NCBI GenBank assembly: GCA_050633505.1
Contig: JBOEGQ010000013.1
Span: 62,001 to 126,000 of the forward strand
DNA from: UBA1672 sp050633505
GTDB taxonomy: Bacteria > Pseudomonadota > Alphaproteobacteria > Micavibrionales > Micavibrionaceae
Reading direction: 5' to 3'
DNA: 64,000 bases
Below, piece after piece: positions 34,970 to 43,822 of this stretch (positions are counted from its first letter, which is position 1; every line of letters starts with the position of its first letter). The translations under genes were made by a program, and so were the position numbers. The notes below the pieces were generated by a model. The model worked only from the letters and a program-made list of their open reading frames with translations, did no database searches and had not been told where the DNA came from.

Positions 34970-35608
34970 ATGATATATTTTCCAGCTATACAAAGAGTAT
35001 TGCCATTATGCTTTGTTGTGCTTTTACTCTGTAGTTGTTCGCGGGGGCAGGGCATAAACCTTTATCCGTATGAACAGCACACGGTATCTCCCCACAGCTT
35101 TGATTTGTGCCATGGTTTCTCATGCACCTATAAGACCTCTGTACGGTTATCGCAAAAGCAATGGCAAAACGTTCTGTCGATTTTTGAATCTTCTGCCCGT
35201 AATGCAAAGCAGGAAAGGCAACAAATCGCAATTGCAGTTGCGCGGCTGGAAAAAATCATTAATGAGAATACAAAAATGAATCCTGATTTGGCAAAGGCGG
35301 AGAATTTTGAATCCGATCAAGATCAAATGGATTGTATTGACGAGACGATTAACACGTCTCTTTTCCTAAAGTTTTTTGAAAGACAGGATGTTTTGAAATG
35401 GCACGAGGTGGGAGAGCCTATTCATCGTGGATATTTTTTGGATATGAAATGGCCGCATAACAGTGCAACTGTGATAGAGAAGCAATCAAGGGATGTTTAT
35501 GCGGTAGATAGCTATTGGTACGACAATGGTGTTCCTGCAACAATTGTGCATATGGATATTTGGATGACCGATTGGGACCCGACGGAAATTAAAATGCGGT
35601 CGGATTAG
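34970..35608 (+). CDS. Putative lipoprotein of unknown function
   Basis: 212 residues. The N-terminal signal segment (LPLCFVVLLLCSCSRG) ends in LCSC, a plausible lipobox with the lipidated Cys at about residue 23. The mature part has four further cysteines and a long helix (QERQQIAIAVARLEKIINEN), followed by a C-terminal domain with WPHNSATVIEKQ, YAVDSYWYDNG and IWMTDWDPTEI. No family recognised. It reads against the minus-strand aroA-cmk block and overlaps the aroA end by four bases, so it is probably an insertion with its own promoter in the 43 bases between it and cmk. Confidence 0.75.
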   Translation: MIYFPAIQRVLPLCFVVLLLCSCSRGQGINLYPYEQHTVSPHSFDLCHGFSCTYKTSVRLSQKQWQNVLSIFESSARNAKQERQQIAIAVARLEKIINENTKMNPDLAKAENFESDQDQMDCIDETINTSLFLKFFERQDVLKWHEVGEPIHRGYFLDMKWPHNSATVIEKQSRDVYAVDSYWYDNGVPATIVHMDIWMTDWDPTEIKMRSD

Positions 35609-36996
35609 GCAAGCCTTAATTCGCTGTCATCGGTGTCGTCACCGATATTGGCGCCCAACTCATTCATCAGTTCGATGAAATTCGGAAAGCTTGTCTTTAT
35701 TGGTGCGGCATCATCAATCTCAACGGGTTCTTGTGTTGCGCTGCCAAGGACAAGGAAGCTCATCGCGATACGATGATCAAGTGCCGTTTCAACATTGGCT
35801 CCCCCTTTGGGAGGTTTGCCCGTGCCATGGATCGTCAGGCTGTCTTCGCCCATTTCCAGATCTACACCGCAGGCTTTCAACCCGTTAGCCATCATAAGAA
35901 GGCGGTCGCTTTCCTTAACACGAAGCTCTTTCAAGCCCGTCATGCGGGTTGTGCCCTGCGCGCAGGAGGCCGCAATGGCAAGGATCGGAAATTCGTCTAT
36001 CATGGATGGGACGCGCTCTTCGGGAACATCAATGCCCTTTAAAGATCCGTCGCCGCGTACCACGATTGTTGCAACAGGTTCACCGGCCTCTGTTCTTTTA
36101 TTATCGTATGTTATACCAGCGCCCATTTCTTCTAGGGTTGTGAAGATTCCGTTACGACGTTCATTAATGCCAACATTCGGCATTGTGACTTCCGCTCCTT
36201 CGTTGATAAGCGCAGCCACAGCTATGAACGCGGCAGAGCTTGGGTCAGAAGGAACATCAATCGCGCAGCCTTTCAATTCCTGATGGCCTTGCAGATGGAT
36301 GGCAGATGCACCATTCCCCAAATCTTCGACATCGACTTGAACGCCAAAATGGCGCAACATATTTTCGGTATGGTCGCGTGTTGGGTGATCTTCAATAACG
36401 GTTGTGCGCCCCGCGGCATTTAAACCACCTAACATAATTGCAGATTTCACCTGTGCGCTGGCAACGGGGAGTTTATATTCAATGTTAAGCGTATTTTCTG
36501 CACCTTTTACAGTTAAGGGCAGGCGATCACCGGATCTGCACATGAATTTTGCACCCATCATTTCCAAGGGGGTCACAATCCGTTTCATCGGACGTTTTAC
36601 AAGAGAGGCATCACCTGTGAATGTAGCGGTAATATTGTGTCCGCCAACAAGCCCCATGAGCAAACGGGTGGATGTACCGCTATTGCCCATTTCAAGAACA
36701 TGATCAGGTTCTTGAAGGCCGCCAACACCAACACCGTGAACGCGCCATAATCCGTCGCTGTCTGATTCTATTTTTGCGCCCATTGCGCGCATGGCGGCGG
36801 CGGTGTGCAGGACATCTTCGCCTTCTAAAAGGCCGCTGATAATGGTTTCGCCTATGGCCAATGCGCCGAACATGATGGATCGGTGGGAAATGGACTTATC
36901 TCCGGGGATGCGTGCATGACCGCCAAACGTTGTCGTTTTGTGTGATGCGATTGATCCTTTATAGAGAGAGCCATCCATGAGTATAAGCCTTGCCAT
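35605..36996 (-). CDS. aroA: 3-phosphoshikimate 1-carboxyvinyltransferase (EPSP synthase)
   Basis: Adds enolpyruvate from PEP to shikimate 3-phosphate in the chorismate pathway. 463 residues; a start at 36978 (M7) has a better-spaced AAGG and gives 457. Motifs: IPGDKSISHRSIMFGALA, MGNSGTSTRLLMGL, RPMKRIVTPLEMMGA, SAQVKSAIMLGGL, VPSDPSSAAF, ERVPSMIDEFPILA and KESDRLLMM. This pattern fits the alphaproteobacterial class II type. It feeds the trp genes 10 kb away. It heads the aroA-cmk-rpsA cluster, here split from cmk by a plus-strand gene. Confidence 0.96.
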   Translation of the reverse strand: MARLILMDGSLYKGSIASHKTTTFGGHARIPGDKSISHRSIMFGALAIGETIISGLLEGEDVLHTAAAMRAMGAKIESDSDGLWRVHGVGVGGLQEPDHVLEMGNSGTSTRLLMGLVGGHNITATFTGDASLVKRPMKRIVTPLEMMGAKFMCRSGDRLPLTVKGAENTLNIEYKLPVASAQVKSAIMLGGLNAAGRTTVIEDHPTRDHTENMLRHFGVQVDVEDLGNGASAIHLQGHQELKGCAIDVPSDPSSAAFIAVAALINEGAEVTMPNVGINERRNGIFTTLEEMGAGITYDNKRTEAGEPVATIVVRGDGSLKGIDVPEERVPSMIDEFPILAIAASCAQGTTRMTGLKELRVKESDRLLMMANGLKACGVDLEMGEDSLTIHGTGKPPKGGANVETALDHRIAMSFLVLGSATQEPVEIDDAAPIKTSFPNFIELMNELGANIGDDTDDSELRLA

Positions 36997-37051
36997 GTAA
37001 TTAATGATAACGCTTACAGATATATAGAATAATCAGGGCAGAGCAAATGCT

Positions 37052-39220
37052 TTATTCTTCAAAAGTTGAAAGATCGCCATTGTAGTTGCGTATGAATTCC
37101 AATAGCTCTTCTGCGGGAACAGGTCGTGAATAGCGGAAGCCTTGAACCTCGTCACAGCCTTCATCGAACAGGAACTTTTCATGTTCCTTCGTCTCAACGC
37201 CTTCGGCAATAACTTTTAGGTTCAAGGAATGTCCTAGACTGATAATCGTACGTGCGATAGATGCATTTTCATTATCGTTTAAGGCATTACGAACGAAGGA
37301 TTGGTCAATTTTCAGACGGTCAATCGGGAACTGGCTAAGATATGACAGGGACGAATATCCGGTACCGAAATCGTCGATGGCAAGCTCTACACCAAGTGCA
37401 TGCAGATTGTGTAGGATTTGTACAGTATGGCTGATATCATCCATAAAGACGCTTTCTGTGACTTCTAACTCAACCATTTTCGGGTCAAGGCCTGTTTCAC
37501 TCAAGAGCAAAGACATGTCCTTACAAATATCGCTGTGAATGAACTGATTGGCTGAAACGTTGATCGCAAAGCGAATATTGGTGCCGTGTTCTTCTTTAAA
37601 CTCTTTTGCCGTGTGGCATGCTTTTCTCATGACCCATTGGCCGATTGGAACAATAAGACCGGACTGTTCGGCAACGGGAATAAATAATCCAGGAGAGATA
37701 AAGTTACCGCCATCTTTACTGTTATCGGGTTTCCACCATCTGATAAGTGCCTCGGCGCCGATAATTTTTCCGGTTCGAAGGCAAAGCTGAGGTTGGAAGA
37801 AGAGTTGTAATTCGTCATTTTCCAATGCGTTACGCAAATCACGAAGCATCTGGAAGCGCTCTTGTACGGCGCGATCAAAGTCCTCGGAATATTCCTTAAT
37901 TGTGTCGCGGCCTTCTTCTTTTGCTCTGTTCAATGCAATATCTGCATTTTTCAGAACGGTATCAGGCTCTGCACCATCATCAGGGAAGGTTGAAACACCA
38001 ATAGAGGCACGTACCTGAAATTCTTCGTTGAAGACTTTGAATGGCTCTGATCGTACAACACCGTGCACACGTTCGGCGACGTCTTTTGCCAGCAAATTTT
38101 TGCCGGATAACGGCATCATGATGGCAAATTCATCCTCACCTGTGCGTGACACGACGGCTTTGTCAGGAAGAGATGCACGTAGTTTTTTACCAACAGATCT
38201 GAGGATAGCATCACCAACATTATGTCCCATTGAGTCGTTAATGTCTTTAAAGTGATCAAGGTCAAGTGTAATGACGGCAAAGCGTTCAACGCTTTCATCG
38301 CTGTTTACACGTCCGTTTTCATCCAGAGTTTGTAAAAATAAGGATCTGTTCGGAAGGCCGGTTAAGCTGTCGTAATAGGCAAGTTTATGAATACGGTCTT
38401 CGGCTGTACTTTTCAGGTGTGTCAGGTTTTCTGCGTTTTGTTTGATAAGCTTGTGTGACAAGTCGATGGCTGCACCGATCTCATCTTTTGTATCGAATGG
38501 GGAATCCTGAATTTGTGGTGCTTCGGGGTTCTTAAAGGCAGATACAAGGTTGGAACGCATGAATAAGATTGGCTCTAGAAGCCATTTTCCCAATGCGATC
38601 ATCAAAACATTTGTAACGAACATGGAAAGAATGACCATAATCACGATGTTACGGAGAACGTAATCGGCAACTTTTCCATCTATATCAGAGGCATCAATCT
38701 GCGCAACAACGGTGAATGTGCTTTGTAGGTCAGAGCCTTTAAATATCACTTCATATAATGCATTTTTCTGATCAAAAAGTGTTTGGTTGAGTTCTCCCAT
38801 TTTAGCCATGATATTTGTGTGGCTTCCATAGGATGTAATATATTCGAATTTATAAGAATATACCGTAATGCCGGTAATGCTTGTTGTATCTAAGAGGCGC
38901 TGGATATGCTTGTCTTCAAACGGAGATTTGTGCGTATCTTTCTTATCTGTGTCAATGATTGACGCGATTGCGCTACGGGCTTCTTCTCTTAGGCCGCTAA
39001 GATGTTCTTGCTTATATTGTTCTATACCTCCCAGATTGAGAACCAGTGTTTGAACAAGTAATATGGTCATGAAAGCGGTGAGGGCAATACGCCAGCTAAT
39101 TTTGCTGCGCCATATTTGTGTTGGTGAAGACACGAAGATGCTCTTAAAGGCAGAAGGCTTTGCCTTTTTTGCATCCGCATTTTTACGTCCAAGAGTATAT
39201 TCCGAAACAGATCTAGACAC
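37052..39220 (-). CDS. Membrane-bound GEDEF/EAL cyclic-di-GMP protein
   Basis: About 722 residues. I start at the GTG at 39220 because AGGA lies nine bases upstream; an in-frame GTG at 39241 has no such site. Two helices (about 45-62 and 190-212) enclose a periplasmic sensor region, then a HAMP-like linker. The diguanylate cyclase domain follows: DLDHFKDINDSMGH is normal, but the active-site motif reads RTGEDEF, not GGDEF. The EAL domain (from about 470) looks active: EALIRW, INVSANQF, LEVTES, IDDFGTGYSSL, LKIDQSFV and VIAEGVET. I infer a phosphodiesterase with a degenerate or regulatory cyclase domain. Targets unknown; no other c-di-GMP gene is near. Confidence 0.92.
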   Translation of the reverse strand: MSRSVSEYTLGRKNADAKKAKPSAFKSIFVSSPTQIWRSKISWRIALTAFMTILLVQTLVLNLGGIEQYKQEHLSGLREEARSAIASIIDTDKKDTHKSPFEDKHIQRLLDTTSITGITVYSYKFEYITSYGSHTNIMAKMGELNQTLFDQKNALYEVIFKGSDLQSTFTVVAQIDASDIDGKVADYVLRNIVIMVILSMFVTNVLMIALGKWLLEPILFMRSNLVSAFKNPEAPQIQDSPFDTKDEIGAAIDLSHKLIKQNAENLTHLKSTAEDRIHKLAYYDSLTGLPNRSLFLQTLDENGRVNSDESVERFAVITLDLDHFKDINDSMGHNVGDAILRSVGKKLRASLPDKAVVSRTGEDEFAIMMPLSGKNLLAKDVAERVHGVVRSEPFKVFNEEFQVRASIGVSTFPDDGAEPDTVLKNADIALNRAKEEGRDTIKEYSEDFDRAVQERFQMLRDLRNALENDELQLFFQPQLCLRTGKIIGAEALIRWWKPDNSKDGGNFISPGLFIPVAEQSGLIVPIGQWVMRKACHTAKEFKEEHGTNIRFAINVSANQFIHSDICKDMSLLLSETGLDPKMVELEVTESVFMDDISHTVQILHNLHALGVELAIDDFGTGYSSLSYLSQFPIDRLKIDQSFVRNALNDNENASIARTIISLGHSLNLKVIAEGVETKEHEKFLFDEGCDEVQGFRYSRPVPAEELLEFIRNYNGDLSTFEE

Positions 39221-39393
39221 GAACGAAAATCCTATCCACACATTTTAATAGCTATAAAACTCAACAATCGACTTAATAAATATATGCCGCTCCTACTATT
39301 TTATATCCTTGATGCTTAATAAGGTCTTTATATTTCTTAAATTTTTGCCAGTTATCCATAAGTTTACATACATAAATAGTAATAATTGAGGAA

Positions 39394-40581
39394 TTATTTC
39401 CTGCAGATAATCAGTTTTTTACTATCATCTTTTAGAGTTGTTGCAAATATTCGGTACTCACCACCATCAGATAGTTTGAGCTTTTTACGCAGGTTATCAA
39501 CTGTTCCCGGGAAGTTTCGTAGTGCAAGATCGGCTTTGGAAACCGGAAGTTTTTTTGTCTTTGCCGGTATAATCTCCATGACTTCATATCGCTTTCCGGG
39601 GAAATCGGGATGTATGTGGTCTGATGTATAGAGGTGGCTATGGGGGTGCAGTTTTCCAACATCGTGGAATAATGCGATGGATTTAAAGCCTCCTGCTTTT
39701 AAAAATGCTGCGCCCGGCTCATAAATATATTTTTGCGGATCGGTATATGCGCATTCGCTTCTTTTTTCATCTGACAAACGATAAGAGAACTTTTGAATGG
39801 CCTGCCCATTATTATCCAAATTAACAGATGTGATAATGAGGTCGTCTCGATCAATCTCTTGTGTGAAATCGAGTAGGTAAAGAACTTCTTTGCATTCATT
39901 GTTCCATTGTACAACATGCACCTGATTGACGTGACCCAATATTTGAACCGCCTGTTCAATATCAAGGATTGGTGATGTTTTGATCATCAGGCGCTTTGTT
40001 TTACTTTTCAGGGTTGGGAGTAATTCGACAATATTCGGTGAGCAGGAAGCGAGGTCATATATACCTCTTTTGTTATTTTCGCGACGGGCAGGATCAATAA
40101 ATACAAAATCAACAGGAGAGATGCTGCCTAAGGCCTGCGCCGCGTCGGTGTTCTCAATGGTAATCGTGCAGTTGGTTTTCAGGTGGTTGAAATTATGGCT
40201 TAGTAACTCTGCTGTTTCTGCGTCATGTTCGATGAGAGAACCGGAAAGAAAGCGTTTGGATATGTAGTATGCATCAACTCCTCCGCCCGCGGTTAAATCG
40301 ATGAAAGATTGTCCGTGTGTAAGGGATGATTTGTATGCCGCACAGGCGCAAGAGGAGGTTTGCTCAAACACGTTAGATTTTGGAAATATAAAACAATCTG
40401 TATCGTATAAATTTTTTGACTTGGTTTTTGCGCGTTGACGCACTTTAATTTGATCTAGGATCAGCGGTGCATTCCACGTTTGATCGGGAAGCTTTTTAAG
40501 TGCAAGCTCTTTAACATTTTCATGTTCGTGATCTTTAATGAATTTCTGTATATCAGGATTTAAGAGCTGCCTAAAATCCAT
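39394..40581 (-). CDS. Class I SAM-dependent methyltransferase with THUMP-like C-terminal domain
   Basis: 395 residues. The SAM-binding core shows FIDLTAGGGVDAYYISK (motif I), then FVFIDPARRENNKRGIYDL, with DPARR as the catalytic-loop motif, and CSPNIVELLP. MIKTSPILDIEQAV and WNNECKEVLYLL complete the pattern of the family whose members carry a THUMP-like C-terminal domain. The family is best known from Bacteroidetes and probably acts on RNA; the substrate is not established. It begins two bases after pyrC, so it is co-transcribed with it. Confidence 0.82.
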   Translation of the reverse strand: MDFRQLLNPDIQKFIKDHEHENVKELALKKLPDQTWNAPLILDQIKVRQRAKTKSKNLYDTDCFIFPKSNVFEQTSSCACAAYKSSLTHGQSFIDLTAGGGVDAYYISKRFLSGSLIEHDAETAELLSHNFNHLKTNCTITIENTDAAQALGSISPVDFVFIDPARRENNKRGIYDLASCSPNIVELLPTLKSKTKRLMIKTSPILDIEQAVQILGHVNQVHVVQWNNECKEVLYLLDFTQEIDRDDLIITSVNLDNNGQAIQKFSYRLSDEKRSECAYTDPQKYIYEPGAAFLKAGGFKSIALFHDVGKLHPHSHLYTSDHIHPDFPGKRYEVMEIIPAKTKKLPVSKADLALRNFPGTVDNLRKKLKLSDGGEYRIFATTLKDDSKKLIICRK

Positions 40582-40583
40582 AT

Positions 40584-41690
40584 TTACACTCTAAGAGACC
40601 AGGGGAGTGTTGTTTGCTTTAACCCGAGAGGCAGTGGGGTAACATTTCCTTCTTCTGTTGGCAGAGGCTCTACAGTTTGTTCTTGTTTGATCAGTGTAAA
40701 CTGCCCTTGAGGTATAGGAAGATTGTAGAATGCTGCGCCATTTGTGCAAAGGAACTGTTTGAAGGTTTCTTGTTGCGCTGGGTCTGAGAGGTCGCACCCG
40801 GCCAATTCAAAGCTCATCGCATATAATTGGGGCGCGATACCGCCTGTAAAACATCCTGCGGCGCATCCGCAATCGGTTGCTTTTGTTGTGTGTGGCGCGC
40901 TGTCTGTACCTGCGAAGAACTGTATGTTATTTGCGTCTGTGACTGCATCACGCAAGGCATCACGGTCTTCACAATGTTTCAAAACGGGCAAGCAAAACAG
41001 GTGGTATTTCAGGCCCTGTATCAGATCACCAATTGTGTAGATCAAATGTTGAGGTGTTATTGTTGCGGCCGTATTCGTGCCAGAACTTCTAACGAAATCA
41101 ACGGCTTTTTTGGTTGTGACATGTTCACAGACAATTTTCAAATTTGGAAATTTTTCTCGTACAAGCGGCATGCGCTGTTCATAGAAGATTTCTTCCGCAT
41201 TTGTGGTGCGGTCGAAGTATTTATCGCCTGAAAGGCCGTGTTCTTCACCATGAATGCATAATGTTACGCCTGCTTCTTCCATTGCGGTGAAGACACCGTT
41301 TTGTGTGAATTCTGTAATTGGGATACCGAACTCAGCACCTGTTGTACCATGAGGGGGATAGGCCTTTGCGGCCTGTAGTAGGCCTGACTTTGCCCCTTCC
41401 AAGATCATGTCTGGTGTGGTGTCTTTGGTCAGGTAAAGCGGGGTAATCAGGTGATCAAACTGATCTCCACCAGCTTGTTCTAAGGCATTACGGTAACGTG
41501 CAATACTCCAATATTCTTGTGCGGCTTCATCTTTTTCGAAAACCACGGCGGTTGGTGGTTTTGTATTTGGCATGGCGAGAGCACCAGCGCAGCCCATATC
41601 CAAATGTGCCTTGATATAGGCGGGTACTGCGACACCTTGACGGAAATGCGTATGAAGATCATACCATTTGGGAAGAGAGAATTCGATCAT
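40584..41690 (-). CDS. pyrC: Dihydroorotase
   Basis: Zinc enzyme closing carbamoyl-aspartate to dihydroorotate in pyrimidine synthesis; 368 residues, homodimeric enteric-like type. Metal ligands: H13 and H15 in DLHTHFRQG, later H in CIHGEEHG and VCEHVTT, and the catalytic Asp in FAGTDSAPH. It also has the carboxylate-binding MPNTKPP. The C-terminal region includes CGCAAGCFTGG, unusually rich in cysteine. The gene lies 53 bases from folE on the same strand; pyrF is at 31 kb. Confidence 0.93.
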   Translation of the reverse strand: MIEFSLPKWYDLHTHFRQGVAVPAYIKAHLDMGCAGALAMPNTKPPTAVVFEKDEAAQEYWSIARYRNALEQAGGDQFDHLITPLYLTKDTTPDMILEGAKSGLLQAAKAYPPHGTTGAEFGIPITEFTQNGVFTAMEEAGVTLCIHGEEHGLSGDKYFDRTTNAEEIFYEQRMPLVREKFPNLKIVCEHVTTKKAVDFVRSSGTNTAATITPQHLIYTIGDLIQGLKYHLFCLPVLKHCEDRDALRDAVTDANNIQFFAGTDSAPHTTKATDCGCAAGCFTGGIAPQLYAMSFELAGCDLSDPAQQETFKQFLCTNGAAFYNLPIPQGQFTLIKQEQTVEPLPTEEGNVTPLPLGLKQTTLPWSLRV

Positions 41691-41743
41691 GGGATTATAC
41701 CCGCTTTGATTATGTTTTTAGGCGAAGCCATATTCAGGCAAGA

Positions 41744-42361
41744 TTACCGTGAATAGTGAATCATGTCCAGAAAACGTCTTTGCACGTTGCTATCTTCTTT
41801 GAAAATACCACTAAACATTGTTGTGACGGTTGAAGATCCGGCCTTATTAACGCCGCGTGTTGACATGCATTGGTGATTGGCATCAATGAAGACTGCAACG
41901 CCTTTTGGTTTCAAGTTCTCATCAATACACTGGACGATATTACGTGTCATGTTTTCTTGTGATACAAGGCGACGTCCGTAAATATCAACAATACGCGCAA
42001 GTTTTGAAATACCAACAACCTGTTCATCCGGCCAATATGCAACATGTGCCTTACCCAAAATAGGAACAAGGTGATGCTCACAGTGTGAAACAAAGTCAAT
42101 ATCCTTAACCAAAACCATGTCATCGAAGCCTTCAATATCTTCAAAAGTTTTGGTGAGTTCCTTCGCGGCATCTTTTGTATAACCGGAAAAGAATTCTTCA
42201 TATGCTTTTACCACACGCTTTGGTGTGTCAAGAAGTCCTTCACGTGATGGGTCTTCACCGGCCCAACGTAGCAAGACTTCCACGGCTTCCATGGCTTCTT
42301 CACGGCTTGGGCGATTGTTTTGGATAAGGTCTAATTTTGTGCTCATTGTCTTTTGCGTCAT
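41744..42361 (-). CDS. folE: GTP cyclohydrolase I
   Basis: First step of tetrahydrofolate synthesis, forming dihydroneopterin triphosphate from GTP. 205 residues starting at the ATG 42361 (MTQKTMSTKLD); a TTG two codons earlier is in frame but less likely. Zinc ligands are in SHCEHHLVPILGKAHVAY and the Cys of NHQCMSTRGV. ISKLARIVDIYGRRLVSQEN is the family signature. The gene is divergent from cysS over an 87-base promoter region. folC is at 21 kb. Confidence 0.96.
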   Translation of the reverse strand: MTQKTMSTKLDLIQNNRPSREEAMEAVEVLLRWAGEDPSREGLLDTPKRVVKAYEEFFSGYTKDAAKELTKTFEDIEGFDDMVLVKDIDFVSHCEHHLVPILGKAHVAYWPDEQVVGISKLARIVDIYGRRLVSQENMTRNIVQCIDENLKPKGVAVFIDANHQCMSTRGVNKAGSSTVTTMFSGIFKEDSNVQRRFLDMIHYSR

Positions 42362-42448
42362 GTCCAAAATTTCAAATTAATGCTTGGTCTTAACGCTTCT
42401 TTCCCGTATTTTCCAGTAAAAAACGCATTTTGAAGGATATTTTACGCG

Positions 42449-43816
42449 ATGCAAGAGTTACGACTGTATAATTCCCTGGCTCGTCAGAAGGATGTTTTTA
42501 AGCCGATAGACCCCGAACATGTGCGGATTTATGCTTGTGGCCCGACTGTGTATGATTATGCGCATATCGGTAATGCGCGTATGGCTGTTGTATTCGATAT
42601 TTTATCTGTTGTTTTACGTAAGTTGTATCCAAAGGTGACGTATGCCTCCAATATTACGGATGTTGATGACAAAATTATTACCGCGCATCAGGAAACAGGT
42701 GATCCGATAGATCAGATCACGAAAAAATATGCCCAAATTTATAATGATGATATGGCCTCTTTGGGGGTGACAGCGCCTGATGTTCAACCGCGTGCAACGG
42801 CGCATATCGGCGAAATGATTGATATTGCGAAGACATTAATTGAAAAGGGGCATGCCTACGAATCTGATGGTCATGTCTTGTTCCATGTACCGTCTTTTGA
42901 ACAATATGGTGGCCTGTCAGGGCGTAGCCGTGATGAACAGGTCGCAGGTGCGCGTGTTGAAGTGGCCTCTTATAAAAAAGACCCTGCCGATTTCGTATTG
43001 TGGAAGCCCAGTCATAATGATGAACCCGGTTGGGATAGTCCGTGGGGGCATGGCCGTCCGGGGTGGCATATTGAATGTTCCGCCATGGCGGCAAAGCATC
43101 TTGGTTTACCTTTTGATATTCATGGCGGTGGGGCTGATCTGAAATTTCCGCATCATGAGAATGAAATCGCACAAAGTTGTTGTGCGCATGGTGATAAGGA
43201 CGACTTATCATCTTTTGCGAAATATTGGGTGCATAACGGATTTGTAACAGTTGAAGGTGAGAAAATGTCAAAGTCGCTGGGTAATGTGACTTTGGCGCAT
43301 GAACTTTTAAAGACGCATAAAGGGGAGGCTCTTCGTTTGACCTTGCTTTCTGCACATTATCGTCAGCCCCTCGATTGGTCCGAAGATAAAATTGCGCAAA
43401 ACCAACGGCAGCTTGATCGCTTTTATCGCCGTCTTAAGCAAATGGAAGAAATGGAAGCTGCACCTTCAGGGGTTCCGCAAAAGGTTTTAGATGCGCTCTG
43501 TGATGATTTGAATACGCCTTTGGCAATTGCAGAGTTAAATGCGTTGTTAAAGCAGGAAAACTCTCCTGAATTAAAAGGGCAGTTGATTGCGGCAGGTGCG
43601 GTTTTAGGTGTTTTGCAAGAAAGAGCGGATGATTGGCTTTCTTTACCGGTTGAGAGCGGTGCGGATGCAGGTATTGATGCCTTGTTGGCAGAACGTGTGA
43701 CTGCCAAAGCCGAGAAAAACTGGGCGCGGGCAGATGAAATTCGTGATGAATTAACCCGTATGGGTATTGCAATTGAGGATACGCCAGAGGGGACAGTCTG
43801 GAAAAGAGTGTCTTAG
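42449..43816 (+). CDS. cysS: Cysteinyl-tRNA synthetase
   Basis: Class I aminoacyl-tRNA synthetase, 455 residues. HIGH motif: HIGN at 39-42 in YAHIGNAR. KMSKS loop: EKMSKSLGN at about 271-279. The zinc site uses C30, the Cys of WHIECSAMA, and the His-His of FPHHENE. The C-terminal anticodon domain ends with ARADEIRDELTRMGIAIEDT. It is a free-standing gene divergent from folE and ends six bases before a convergent pseudopilin-like gene. Confidence 0.97.
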   Translation: MQELRLYNSLARQKDVFKPIDPEHVRIYACGPTVYDYAHIGNARMAVVFDILSVVLRKLYPKVTYASNITDVDDKIITAHQETGDPIDQITKKYAQIYNDDMASLGVTAPDVQPRATAHIGEMIDIAKTLIEKGHAYESDGHVLFHVPSFEQYGGLSGRSRDEQVAGARVEVASYKKDPADFVLWKPSHNDEPGWDSPWGHGRPGWHIECSAMAAKHLGLPFDIHGGGADLKFPHHENEIAQSCCAHGDKDDLSSFAKYWVHNGFVTVEGEKMSKSLGNVTLAHELLKTHKGEALRLTLLSAHYRQPLDWSEDKIAQNQRQLDRFYRRLKQMEEMEAAPSGVPQKVLDALCDDLNTPLAIAELNALLKQENSPELKGQLIAAGAVLGVLQERADDWLSLPVESGADAGIDALLAERVTAKAEKNWARADEIRDELTRMGIAIEDTPEGTVWKRVS

Positions 43817-43822
43817 AATGCC

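Noticed and set aside
42717..43355. Long minus-strand open frame (212 codons) opposite cysS
   Set aside because: Composition is His-, Pro- and Gln-rich as expected from antisense of a coding gene, and cysS is certain on the other strand.
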